Below the pieces are notes generated by a model that saw nothing but the letters and a program-made list of their open reading frames with translations, was not told where the DNA came from and made no database searches. This document shows positions 17,442-25,167 of a stretch of DNA of 64,000 bases, piece after piece. The stretch's first letter is position 1. Every line of letters begins with the position of its first letter. The stretch is from Maritimibacter sp. (GTDB taxonomy: Bacteria > Pseudomonadota > Alphaproteobacteria > Rhodobacterales > Rhodobacteraceae). A program made the position numbers and the translations under genes. The stretch is taken from the NCBI GenBank assembly GCA_002695005.1, contig NZNT01000014.1, positions 62,001 to 126,000 on the forward strand, in the 5' to 3' direction.

Positions 17442-17546
17442 TCGACGCGGGTCCGGGGGTTTTGCTCCGGGCCGCACATCTCGGGATGTCCGGGGCGGGG
17501 CCCCGGTCTTCCCGCACGAACAAACGACAGATCGGGAGGACGGAAC

Positions 17547-18182
17547 ATGACGGCGAAACTCTACTGCTTCGGCGAAAGCGGAAATTCCTACAAGGCAGCG
17601 CTGCCGATGGAGCTTGCGGGCATCGACTGGGAGCCAGTGTTCGTCGATTTCTTCAGCGGCGAGGCCCGCTCGGACGCCTACAAGGAGATCAACCCGATGG
17701 GCGAGGCCCCGGTGCTGGTCGATGGCGACCTGCGTCTGTCCCAATCGGGCGCGATCCAGGACTGGGTGGTGGAGCAAACCGGCAAGTTCTGGTCCGACGA
17801 CCCGGCGGAGCGGCGCGAGATCCTGCGCTGGCAGTTCTGGGACAACCACAAGGGATCGTCGCAGTTCGGCGTCACCCGGTTCCTGATGAACTTCCTGCCG
17901 GAAAAGCATCGCAACGCCGATGTCATCGCCTTCATGCAAGGCCGCTGCAAAGCCGCGCTCGCCGTGTTGGAGGCGGAACTCGCGACCCGCGACTGGCTCG
18001 CCTGCGACCGGCTCACGATGGCCGACCTGTCGTGCTGTGCCTACCTCTATTACCCCGAGCCCTTCGGCTTCGACCGCGCGGAGTATCCCGCGATCTCGGC
18101 CTGGCTCGACCGCATTTCCGAAACACCGGGGTGGAAACACCCCTATGACCTGATGCCCGGCTCGCCTGCCGACCGGGCCTGA
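17547..18182 (+). CDS. Glutathione S-transferase family protein
   Basis: This 211-residue cytosolic GST has an N-terminal thioredoxin-like domain (KLYCFGESGNSYKAAL; the glutathione-site PVLVDGDLRLSQSGAI includes the cis-Pro and SerGly signature) and a helical C-terminal domain with LTMADLSCCAYLY. The active residue near the N-terminus is probably Ser11 or Ser14. A GGGAGG site precedes the ATG. Its place between acyl-CoA dehydrogenase and thiolase suggests use in handling electrophilic intermediates, but that is inference. Confidence 0.9.
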   Translation: MTAKLYCFGESGNSYKAALPMELAGIDWEPVFVDFFSGEARSDAYKEINPMGEAPVLVDGDLRLSQSGAIQDWVVEQTGKFWSDDPAERREILRWQFWDNHKGSSQFGVTRFLMNFLPEKHRNADVIAFMQGRCKAALAVLEAELATRDWLACDRLTMADLSCCAYLYYPEPFGFDRAEYPAISAWLDRISETPGWKHPYDLMPGSPADRA

Positions 18183-18212
18183 TCAACGACTGACGACACC
18201 GAAAGGAACACC

Positions 18213-19424
18213 ATGTCCGAAGCCTATATCTATGACGCCGTGCGCAGCCCGCGCGGCAAGGGCCGCGCCGACGGCAGCCTGCACGAAGTGACCTCGGTCA
18301 GCCTGGGCAAGCAGATGCTGAACGCGATCAAGGAACGCTCCAACCTCGACGGTCACGCCGTGGAGGACGTGATCTGGGGCAACGCCACGCAGGCGATGGA
18401 ACAGGGCGGCTGCCTTGCACGGACCACCGTGCTTGCCTCCGACCTCGACGAGCGAATCCCGGGCCTGTCGATCAACCGTTTCTGCGCCTCCGGCATGGAA
18501 GCCGTGAACCTTGCGGCCAACCAAGTGAAGGGCGGCGCGGGCGAAGCCTATATCGCGGGCGGCGTCGAATGCATGAGCCGCGTGCCGATGGGCTCGGACG
18601 GGGCCGCGGTCGCCGTCGATCCCACCGTCGCGATGGACAGCTATTTCGTGCCGCAGGGCATCTCGGCCGACATCATCGCCACGGAATACGGGTTCTCGCG
18701 CGATGACGTGGACGCCTTTGCCGTGGAAAGCCAGAAGCGCGCCGCCGAAGCCTGGGAAGAGCGCCGGTTCGACAAGTCGATTGTGACGGTGCGGGACGTG
18801 AACGGCCTCCCCATCCTCGACCATGACGAATACATGCGCCCCGGCACCGACATGCAGGGCCTCGGCTCTCTCAAGGCGTCGTTCAAGGACATGGGCGAGA
18901 GCATGCCCGGATTCGACAAGGTCGCCCGGCTCAAGTACCCGCACCTCGAGCGCATCAACCACGTCCACCACGCCGGCAACTCGTCCGGCATCGTGGATGG
19001 TTCGGCGGCGGTCCTCGTGGGTTCCAAGGAATTCGGCGAGAAACATGGGTTGACGCCCCGCGCGCGCATCCGTGCGACGGCCAAGATCGGCACCGACCCG
19101 ACGATCATGCTGACCGGCCCCGTGCCCGCGACCGAACGCATCCTCGAACAGTCCGGCATGTCGATCTCCGACATCGACCTGTTCGAAGTGAACGAGGCGT
19201 TCTCGGCCGTGGTCCTGCGCTTCATGCAAGCCTTCGACGTGGACCATTCCAAGCTGAACGTGAACGGAGGCGCCATCGCGATGGGCCACCCGCTCGGCGC
19301 CTCGGGCGCGATCATCATCGGCACGCTTCTGGACGAGATGGAGCGGCGCGACCTGTCGACCGGTCTGGCCACGCTCTGCGTCGCCTCCGGCATGGGTGCC
19401 GCCACCATCATCGAGCGCGTGTAA
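18213..19424 (+). CDS. Acetyl-CoA C-acyltransferase (thiolase, FadA-like)
   Basis: This 403-residue thiolase cleaves 3-ketoacyl-CoA at the end of beta-oxidation. The nucleophile is Cys91 in NRFCASGMEAV. The catalytic His359 lies in GGAIAMGHPLGASGA and the second Cys389 in CVASGMGAA. It sits 14 bases before the FadB/J gene, the standard fadA-fadB pairing, although the order is reversed relative to E. coli fadBA. An AAAGGA site precedes the ATG. The degradative assignment rests on this pairing. Confidence 0.93.
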   Translation: MSEAYIYDAVRSPRGKGRADGSLHEVTSVSLGKQMLNAIKERSNLDGHAVEDVIWGNATQAMEQGGCLARTTVLASDLDERIPGLSINRFCASGMEAVNLAANQVKGGAGEAYIAGGVECMSRVPMGSDGAAVAVDPTVAMDSYFVPQGISADIIATEYGFSRDDVDAFAVESQKRAAEAWEERRFDKSIVTVRDVNGLPILDHDEYMRPGTDMQGLGSLKASFKDMGESMPGFDKVARLKYPHLERINHVHHAGNSSGIVDGSAAVLVGSKEFGEKHGLTPRARIRATAKIGTDPTIMLTGPVPATERILEQSGMSISDIDLFEVNEAFSAVVLRFMQAFDVDHSKLNVNGGAIAMGHPLGASGAIIIGTLLDEMERRDLSTGLATLCVASGMGAATIIERV

Positions 19425-19438
19425 GGGAGTTTCGACCA

Positions 19439-21625
19439 ATGGCTGAATTCACCATGGAAAAAGACGCCGACGGCGTCGCCATCATCACCTGGGACCTGCC
19501 GGGCCGTTCGATGAACGTCCTCACCCAGCAGGGTATCGAGGAGCTGACCGCGCTGGCCGACGAGGCTCTGGGCGACGACAGCGTCAAAGGCATCGTCATC
19601 ACCTCCGGCAAGGACACCTTCGCTGGGGGCATGGACCTGAACATCCTGGCCCAGTTCAAGGAACAGGGCGCCGAGGGCGTGTTCGAGGGCACGATGACGG
19701 GCCACAAGATGCTGCGCAAACTCGAACGCGCCGGGATGGACCCCAAGACCAACAAGGGCGGCAAGCCCGTCGCGGCAGCCCTACCCGGCACCGCGCTCGG
19801 CATCGGGCTTGAGCTTCCGCTGGCCTGCCACCGCATCTTCGCGGCCAACAACCCCAAGGCCAAAATTGGCCTGCCTGAAATTCAGGTCGGCATCTTCCCC
19901 GGCATGGGCGGCACCACGCGCCTTGCCCGCAAACTGGGCGTCATGGCGGCCTCGCCGTTCCTCCTGCAGGCGAAAATGTCCTCGCCGGAACAGGCGCAGA
20001 AAGCGGGCCTGATCGACGAGGTGGTCGATGATCCGGTCGCCGCGGCAAAAGCCTGGGTGCTGGAAGCGACCGACAAGGACATCGTGAAGCCGTGGGACGA
20101 AAAGGGTTTCAAGGTGCCCGGCGGCGCGCCCTATCACCCGGCGGGCTTCCAGACCTTCGTCGGCGCCAATGCCATGATCATGGGAAACACATGGGGCGCC
20201 TACCCGGCCCCCAAGGCGATGCTCTCGGCGGTCTATGAGGGGCTGATGGTTCCCTTCGACACCGCCCTCAAGATCGAGGCGCGCTGGTTCACCAAGGTCA
20301 TCATGGACCCGTCCTCGGGCTCCATGATCCGCTCGCTGTTCCTCTCGAAGGAGGCGCTCGAAAAGGGTGCCGTGCGCCCCGAAGGCGTGCCGGATCAGCG
20401 CGTGAAGAAGGTGGGCGTTCTGGGCGCCGGCATGATGGGCGCGGGCATCGCGTTGGTGTCTGCACAGGCGGGCATCGAGGTCACGCTCATCGACCAGACA
20501 CAAGAGGCCGCGGACAAGGGCAAAGCCTATGTCGAGAACTACCTCGACGCGGGCATAAAGAAGCGCAAGACCACGCCTGAGAAGAAGGACGAGGTTCTGG
20601 GCCGCATCACCGCGACCACGGATTACGACGCGCTCTCCGACGCCGACCTCATCATCGAGGCCGTGTTCGAGGATCCGGGCATCAAGGCCGAGGTGACGAA
20701 GAACGTGGAGGCTGTCATTCCCGACACCTGCATCTTCGCCACCAACACCTCGACCCTGCCGATCACCGATCTGGCCAAGGCGTCGTCGCGTCCCGACCAA
20801 TTCATCGGCATCCACTTCTTCTCGCCCGTCGAGAAGATGGCCCTTGTCGAGATCATCAAGGGCAAGGAAACCGGCGACCGGGCCGTGGCCAAGGCGCTCG
20901 ACTATGTGCGCCAAATCAAGAAGACCCCGATCGTGGTCAACGACGCGCGCTTCTTCTACGCCAACCGCTGCATCATCCCCTACATCAACGAAGGTGTTCG
21001 GCTGGTCACCGAAGGCACCGAGATGCCGCTCATCGACAACGCCGCGCGCTTGCTCGGCTTCCCGGTGGGGCCGCTGCAACTGGTGGACGAGACCTCGATC
21101 GACCTCGGCGTGAAGATCGCCAAGGCGACCAAGGCCGCGATGGGCGATGCCTATGACGACGCGACCGACGAGATCATGTTCTGGATGTATGACGAAGGGC
21201 GTCTGGGCCGCAAATCCAACGCGGGGTTCTACGACTACGACGAGAAGGGCAAGCGCGCCGGCTTCTCGCCGGTCGTGCAGGAACGGTTCCCGGCCTCGGA
21301 CGATCAGCCGGAGCTGACCGAGGTGCAGCATCGCCTGATGATGAGCCAGGTCCTCGAAGCGGTGCGCGCACTGGAAGAGGGCGTTCTCATGGACATCCGC
21401 GAGGGCGACGTGGGCGCGATCCTCGGCTGGGGCTTCGCGCCGTGGTCGGGCGGGCCGTTCTCGTGGCTCGACATGATCGGCGCCGCGAAGGCGGTCGAAA
21501 TCTGCGACCACCTGACCGAGGCCTACGGTGAGCGGTTCACCACGCCCAAGCTCCTGCGCGAGATGGCCCAGAAGGGCGAAACCTTCTACGGCCGCTTCGG
21601 CCCGGACGCCGCCAAGGCCGCCTGA
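19439..21625 (+). CDS. fadJ: Trifunctional fatty oxidation protein (enoyl-CoA hydratase / 3-hydroxyacyl-CoA dehydrogenase)
   Basis: This 728-residue multifunctional enzyme hydrates enoyl-CoA and oxidises the product with NAD. The N-terminal crotonase domain contains GTALGIGLELPLACH and IGLPEIQVGIFPGMGGT with the two active-site glutamates. The NAD-binding domain starts at VGVLGAGMMGAGIAL (Rossmann glycines about 329-336), and the dehydrogenase histidine is in FIGIHFFSPVEKM. The C-terminal HADH domain is complete. It is the last gene of the cluster and is followed by a clear terminator. FadB and FadJ cannot be separated by inspection. Confidence 0.92.
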   Translation: MAEFTMEKDADGVAIITWDLPGRSMNVLTQQGIEELTALADEALGDDSVKGIVITSGKDTFAGGMDLNILAQFKEQGAEGVFEGTMTGHKMLRKLERAGMDPKTNKGGKPVAAALPGTALGIGLELPLACHRIFAANNPKAKIGLPEIQVGIFPGMGGTTRLARKLGVMAASPFLLQAKMSSPEQAQKAGLIDEVVDDPVAAAKAWVLEATDKDIVKPWDEKGFKVPGGAPYHPAGFQTFVGANAMIMGNTWGAYPAPKAMLSAVYEGLMVPFDTALKIEARWFTKVIMDPSSGSMIRSLFLSKEALEKGAVRPEGVPDQRVKKVGVLGAGMMGAGIALVSAQAGIEVTLIDQTQEAADKGKAYVENYLDAGIKKRKTTPEKKDEVLGRITATTDYDALSDADLIIEAVFEDPGIKAEVTKNVEAVIPDTCIFATNTSTLPITDLAKASSRPDQFIGIHFFSPVEKMALVEIIKGKETGDRAVAKALDYVRQIKKTPIVVNDARFFYANRCIIPYINEGVRLVTEGTEMPLIDNAARLLGFPVGPLQLVDETSIDLGVKIAKATKAAMGDAYDDATDEIMFWMYDEGRLGRKSNAGFYDYDEKGKRAGFSPVVQERFPASDDQPELTEVQHRLMMSQVLEAVRALEEGVLMDIREGDVGAILGWGFAPWSGGPFSWLDMIGAAKAVEICDHLTEAYGERFTTPKLLREMAQKGETFYGRFGPDAAKAA

Positions 21626-21645
21626 GGCCCCCGAGACGCAACGAC

Positions 21646-21673
21646 AGGGCCCGGTCAAACGACCGGGCCTTTT
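21646..21673 (+). terminator. Rho-independent terminator of the acyl-CoA cluster
   Basis: A perfect 9-bp stem GGCCCGGTC / GACCGGGCC with loop AAAC, extended by an A:T pair, is followed by TTTT. It begins 21 bases after the fadJ-like stop. Confidence 0.9.
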
Positions 21674-21674
21674 C

Positions 21675-21811
21675 ATGTCTTCTCCGGTCCCAAAATACCT
21701 CGGGGTGAGACAGGTTTGCCTGTCAAACCTGGCGAGGGGCAGCGCCCCTCCCACCGCGCGTGTCCGCCGCAGGCGGTGACGCGCAAGACCTGCGCGCGGG
21801 CTTGCCCGCGC
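21675..21811. repeat. Mosaic intergenic hairpin repeat, copy C (full)
   Basis: This sits between the convergent fadJ-like and ImuA-like genes. It has the core TGTCTTCTCCGGTCC..AAATACCTCGGGG, the hairpin CAGGTTTG/CAAACCTG (21711-21718 with 21724-21731), GAGGGGC/GCCCCTC, a CCGCAGGCGG stretch, GCGCAAGACCTGC and GCGCGGGC/GCCCGCGC. It ends at the stop codon of the ImuA-like gene. It is the most complete of the four copies. Confidence 0.75.
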
Positions 21812-22432
21812 TCAATGTGGCAACGGCCCCTCGGGCGAGAGGCTGGTGCCCAGCGCGAAACCTTCGCCCTTCACGCCCACCTGCCACGAGCGGGGCGGGT
21901 CCTGCCGGTGGCGTTCGCGGGTGAGGTGCCAGCCCTCCTCGCGCAGCGCGTGGGCCGGGGTCATGTGCCAGCGGCTTTCGCCCCCCGGACTCGCCCCCTC
22001 GGGGGTGAGCACCAGCCCGAGCGGGCGCAGCCCCTGCCCCGCGCCCGCCTCGCAGGCCAGTTGCAGGCGCCGCATGGGGGTAAGCCCCGGCGGGCCGGGC
22101 AGTTCGCCCACCACCAGCGGCACGACGCCGGAGCGCAGCGCCTCTTCCAGCGTCCAGAGCAGGTCCGTGGGCCGCTCGGCATCGACGAAGACCACACGGC
22201 CGGGGTCCATCAGGCGGGCCAGACCGGGCCCGTGGACCCGCGCCCCCTCCCACGTCGGACGCACCCAGATCACCGGCCCCTCCATACCGCCCGCGACGAT
22301 CCCGGCCAGCGTATGACGTGCCGGGCCGCACAGCTCATGCACCCGCGCCTGCGTCAGCGCCAGCCGCCCGAGGAAGGGCTGGCCGGGGCGGTCGCGATGC
22401 GGTCGGCGGTCGAGAAGAACGGTCTGGTGCAT
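21812..22432 (-). CDS. ImuA-like (RecA-related) protein, orphan
   Basis: This 206-residue protein resembles the ImuA/SulA-like RecA relatives that help ImuB and DnaE2 in SOS mutagenesis. It has the typical run ARVHELCGPARHTLAGIVAG, the EGPVIWVRP strand, the LLWTLEEALRSG helix, LVVGELPGPPGLTPMRR and WHLTRERHRQDPPRSWQV near the C-terminus. A canonical Walker A is absent, as in many ImuA proteins. No imuB or dnaE2 lies next to it. A GTTC-N7-GTTC LexA box sits in its promoter, and the inferred transcription start falls on the ATG, so the message may be leaderless. The family call rests on pattern recognition. Confidence 0.65.
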   Translation of the reverse strand: MHQTVLLDRRPHRDRPGQPFLGRLALTQARVHELCGPARHTLAGIVAGGMEGPVIWVRPTWEGARVHGPGLARLMDPGRVVFVDAERPTDLLWTLEEALRSGVVPLVVGELPGPPGLTPMRRLQLACEAGAGQGLRPLGLVLTPEGASPGGESRWHMTPAHALREEGWHLTRERHRQDPPRSWQVGVKGEGFALGTSLSPEGPLPH

Positions 22433-22438
22433 GCCCCC

Positions 22439-22466
22439 ATGATAAATGTTCCCATTATGTTCTCAA
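22439..22466 (-). promoter_or_regulatory. SOS promoter: LexA box GTTC-N7-GTTC inside -35/-10
   Basis: On the plus strand GTTCCCATTATGTTC (22448-22462) is the alphaproteobacterial direct-repeat LexA box. Read on the minus strand it overlaps a TTGAGA -35 (22466-22461) and fills the 16-base spacer to a TATCAT -10 (22444-22439). The start of transcription predicted from this promoter falls at or next to the ATG at 22432. Confidence 0.8.
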
Positions 22467-22507
22467 TCCCTCCCGACAGGAATTTTTCAACACATTCACG
22501 AATTCAA

Positions 22508-22523
22508 TGATACGATAGTATCA
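22508..22523. promoter_or_regulatory. Palindrome TGATAC-N4-GTATCA upstream of the DsrE-like gene
   Basis: TGATACGATAGTATCA has perfect 6-bp arms and a 4-base spacer. It ends 17 bases before the start of the DsrE-like gene, with a GGAGGA site in between. The position fits an operator; the cognate regulator is unknown. Confidence 0.45.
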
Positions 22524-22540
22524 CAACACGGGAGGAAACC

Positions 22541-22975
22541 ATGAAACACCTAGCTCTCGCGAGCGCCATCGCGCTCGCCACTGCCACCTCGGCTTTCGCC
22601 GAAGGAGAGACCCACCACCTTGCCATCCATGTGGACGAGGCCGACGCGCAGGTCATGAACATGGCGCTGAACAATGCCCAGAACGTGCGCAGCTATTATG
22701 CCGAACAGGGGGACACGGTGGTGATCGAGATCGTCGCATACGGCCCCGGTCTGACCATGTTCGTGGACGGCAAAAGCCCGGTGGCGGACCGGATCTCGAC
22801 CATGTCGCTGGAAAGCGACGACATCACCTTCGCCGCCTGCGGCAACACCCTGCGCAACATGTCAAAAAAGGCGGGCACCGAAGTCGCGCTCCTGTCCGAG
22901 GCTCACGTCGTGCCCTCGGGAGTCGTGCGGCTGATGGAGTTGCAGGAGCAGGGTTACGCCTACGTCCGGCCCTGA
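22541..22975 (+). CDS. Periplasmic DsrE/DsrF-like protein
   Basis: This 144-residue exported protein has a signal peptide (residues 1-20, MKHLALASAIALATATSAFA). The mature domain has the DsrE-like layout: HHLAIHVDEADAQVMNMAL, ALNNAQNVRSYYAE, then VIEIVAYGPGLTMF and a cysteine in FAACGNTLRNM at the position where DsrE-family proteins carry the sulfur-accepting Cys. No other sulfur-oxidation genes are nearby. A GGAGG site precedes the ATG. A strong hairpin follows the stop. The exact role is unknown. Confidence 0.82.
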   Translation: MKHLALASAIALATATSAFAEGETHHLAIHVDEADAQVMNMALNNAQNVRSYYAEQGDTVVIEIVAYGPGLTMFVDGKSPVADRISTMSLESDDITFAACGNTLRNMSKKAGTEVALLSEAHVVPSGVVRLMELQEQGYAYVRP

Positions 22976-22981
22976 CCAGGC

Positions 22982-23010
22982 ACCCCCGGGATCGCCCGAT
23001 CCCGGGGGTT
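22982..23010 (+). terminator. Terminator-like hairpin after the DsrE-like gene
   Basis: An 11-bp perfect stem CCCCCGGGATC / GATCCCGGGGG (loop GCCC) is followed by only two T residues. The stem is strong, the T tract is weak. Confidence 0.65.
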
Positions 23011-23066
23011 CACTTTCCTGATCGTCCACGCAAGAGTGCGCGCGAACCGGACAGGAGATTTCCCAC

Positions 23067-24107
23067 ATGAGAATGAATACGCTCGCCGGCGGCGCTCTCG
23101 AGGTCAGTGAGCTTTGCCTCGGCACGATGACATGGGGCACGCAGAACACCGAGGCCGAGGGTCATGCCCAGATCGACATGGCGCTCGATCACGGGATCAA
23201 CTTCATCGACACCGCCGAGATGTATCCGACCAACCCGCTGTCGAAGGATCACTGGGGCAATACCGAAAAGATCATCGGCACCTGGTTCGCCAGGACCGGT
23301 CGGCGCGAGGACGTGGTGCTGGCCACCAAGGTCACGGGCCCTTCGGCCACGGTGCGCGAGGACGGGTATGACGGCGAGATCCTGCGCGAGACGGTCGAGG
23401 GCAGCCTGCGCAGACTCCAGACCGACCACATCGACATCTATCAGCTGCACTGGCCGCAGCGCGGCTCCTACCATTTCCGGCAGAACTGGAAATACGACCC
23501 GTCCGGGCAGGACCCGGTGGATACAGACGACCACATGCGCGACGTGATGGAGACGATGACCGAGCTGGTGGACGCCGGGAAGGTCCGGCATTTCGCACTG
23601 TCCAACGAAACCGCCTGGGGCACGCAGAAATGGCTCCAGATCGCGCGGGAGATGGGCGGGCCCGAAGTGGTCACGATCCAGAACGAATATTCGCTGCTGT
23701 GCCGGTTGTTCGACCTCGACCTTGCCGAACTGTGCATGAACGAGGGCGTCCGGTGCCTTGCCTACTCGCCGCTCGCCGCAGGACTTCTGACCGGGAAGTA
23801 CGAGGGCGGCCGGACCGTGCCCGAAGGGTCGCGCATGACACATGTGTCGAACCTCGGCGGGCGCACCACGGACCGCGTCTGGCCGGCTATCGACGCCTAT
23901 CTCGCGATTGCAGAGAAACACGGGCTTGATCCGGTTCACATGGCGCTGGCCTTCTGCACGTCGCGGCCCTTCATGGGGTCGACGATCTTTGGCGCGACGA
24001 AACCCGAGCATATAGAACGCGCGCTCGGTGCCGCCGACCTGTCCCTGTCGGACGAGGTGCAGGCCGAGATTTCCGCCGCCCACAAAGCGCACCCGATGCC
24101 GTTCTGA
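23067..24107 (+). CDS. Aldo/keto reductase (Tas-like)
   Basis: This 346-residue NADPH-dependent oxidoreductase of the AKR superfamily has its catalytic Asp and Tyr in NFIDTAEMYP, the Lys in VVLATKVTG and the His in YQLHWPQRG. The C-terminal NADP-binding loop includes AFCTSRPFMGSTIFGAT. The long insert (REDGYDGEILRETVEGSLRR) and the YHFRQNWKYDP stretch are typical of Tas-type AKRs. A CAGGAGA site precedes the ATG. It lies alone between a hairpin and the lipocalin genes; the substrate is unknown. Confidence 0.9.
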   Translation: MRMNTLAGGALEVSELCLGTMTWGTQNTEAEGHAQIDMALDHGINFIDTAEMYPTNPLSKDHWGNTEKIIGTWFARTGRREDVVLATKVTGPSATVREDGYDGEILRETVEGSLRRLQTDHIDIYQLHWPQRGSYHFRQNWKYDPSGQDPVDTDDHMRDVMETMTELVDAGKVRHFALSNETAWGTQKWLQIAREMGGPEVVTIQNEYSLLCRLFDLDLAELCMNEGVRCLAYSPLAAGLLTGKYEGGRTVPEGSRMTHVSNLGGRTTDRVWPAIDAYLAIAEKHGLDPVHMALAFCTSRPFMGSTIFGATKPEHIERALGAADLSLSDEVQAEISAAHKAHPMPF

Positions 24108-24165
24108 ACTCATCCGGAGACCGTCGCGCGCCGTATCCATTCCAAACGGACAAGGAGACAGACAC

Positions 24166-24699
24166 ATGCGTTTCACGAAAGGCCTGATGGCGTTGGCGGC
24201 CGCCGCTGCCATGGCCACCCCGGCAATGGCCGAATACCGCGACACCTCGGTGCCGATGACCACGGTCAATGTCGACGTCGAGCGCTACATGGGCAAGTGG
24301 TACGAAATCGCGCGCTTCCCCAACTGGTTCGAGACGAACTTCGCGGGCGTGACCGCGCAATACACGCTTCAGGGCGACACGTTCGAAGTGCTCAACACCT
24401 GCCACAAGGGCTCGCCGGACGGCCCCGCCCGATCGCGCAAGGCTGAAGCCACGCCGGTCGGCCCCGGCAAGGTCAAGGTCGATTTCGTTCAGGCATTGCC
24501 GGGTATTGGCGTCGGGGACTACTGGGTACTCTACGTCGCATCGGATTACTCGCTCGCCGTTGTGGGCGAGCCGAGCGGAAGCACCGGCTGGGTCCTGTCG
24601 CGCACCCCGCAGATCCGGCAGAGCCAGCTCGATCAGGCCTATTCGGTCCTGCGCAAGAACGGATACGATACGTCCGAGATTGTACTGGTCCCGCAGTAA
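24166..24699 (+). CDS. Lipocalin family protein (Blc-like)
   Basis: This 177-residue exported protein has a signal peptide to about residue 22 (AAAMATPAMA) without a lipobox, so it is periplasmic rather than lipidated. It shows the bacterial lipocalin motifs VDVERYMGKWYEIARFPNWF at the barrel entrance, then YWVLYVASDYSLAVVGEPS and WVLSRTPQI. The family binds lysophospholipids or fatty acids in the envelope. A AAGGAGA site precedes the ATG. A second, diverged lipocalin-like gene follows 21 bases after its stop. Confidence 0.92.
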   Translation: MRFTKGLMALAAAAAMATPAMAEYRDTSVPMTTVNVDVERYMGKWYEIARFPNWFETNFAGVTAQYTLQGDTFEVLNTCHKGSPDGPARSRKAEATPVGPGKVKVDFVQALPGIGVGDYWVLYVASDYSLAVVGEPSGSTGWVLSRTPQIRQSQLDQAYSVLRKNGYDTSEIVLVPQ

Positions 24700-24720
24700 G
24701 CCAAACCCTAGAAGGGCGGC

Positions 24721-25167
24721 ATGAAAGCGTTTATCGTCGCCGCCCTTCTGACTCTGGCCGCCTGTTCCACGGGCGGTCCCGACACTCCTCGCATGACGGC
24801 CGTGGCCGGGTTCGATGTGGATCGCCTCATGGGTCAATGGGTCGAGGTGGGGGCCGTCGGCCGTGCGCCCGGCGGGCGCTGGAGCTTTCATGACCGGGAA
24901 GGCGACACGCTTTTCCTCGTGCGTCCCGGTGGCGAGAACGTGGTGACGGCCATCGACCGGGGCAACGGCCGGCTCGATTTCGCAGATGCGACTGGCACGC
25001 TTTTCGTCCTCTGGGCCGATGCGGACGACAGGACCCTCGTGCTGGGTCGCCCGGATAATCGCTTCGGCGCCATCCTGAACAAGGGTGGTGCGATCCCGCC
25101 CGACCGGCTGCGCGCGGCGCGCGAGATCATGGTCTGGAACGGCTACGACGCCGCAGAGATACGGTGA
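24721..25167 (+). CDS. Diverged lipocalin-like lipoprotein
   Basis: This 148-residue protein has a lipoprotein signal peptide with lipobox LAAC (Cys15). The mature part begins with FDVDRLMGQWVEVGAVGRAP, which parallels the VDVERYMGKWYEIARF motif of its upstream neighbour, so it is probably a shortened, diverged lipocalin. The Blc motif's Tyr and Phe contacts are mostly lost. It ends with ILNKGGAIPPDRLRAAREIMVWNGYD, which parallels the C-terminal helix of the neighbour. Its stop overlaps the GTG of the EamA gene. The family call is inferred from this similarity. Confidence 0.75.
   Translation: MKAFIVAALLTLAACSTGGPDTPRMTAVAGFDVDRLMGQWVEVGAVGRAPGGRWSFHDREGDTLFLVRPGGENVVTAIDRGNGRLDFADATGTLFVLWADADDRTLVLGRPDNRFGAILNKGGAIPPDRLRAAREIMVWNGYDAAEIR

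Noticed and set aside
17442-17546. CCGGGGC..GCCCCGG hairpin between the exported protein and GST genes
   Set aside because: It has a short loop and no T tract; it may be only GC-rich sequence, so I did not list it as a terminator.
14712-18140. A 1142-codon minus-strand open frame opposite the acyl-CoA cluster
   Set aside because: Codon bias of the real plus-strand genes leaves the opposite frame open. It lacks a recognisable domain and covers five genes with clear motifs.
19781-21754. A 657-codon minus-strand open frame opposite the FadB/J gene
   Set aside because: Same cause: shadow of a strongly biased GC-rich gene with visible enzyme motifs.
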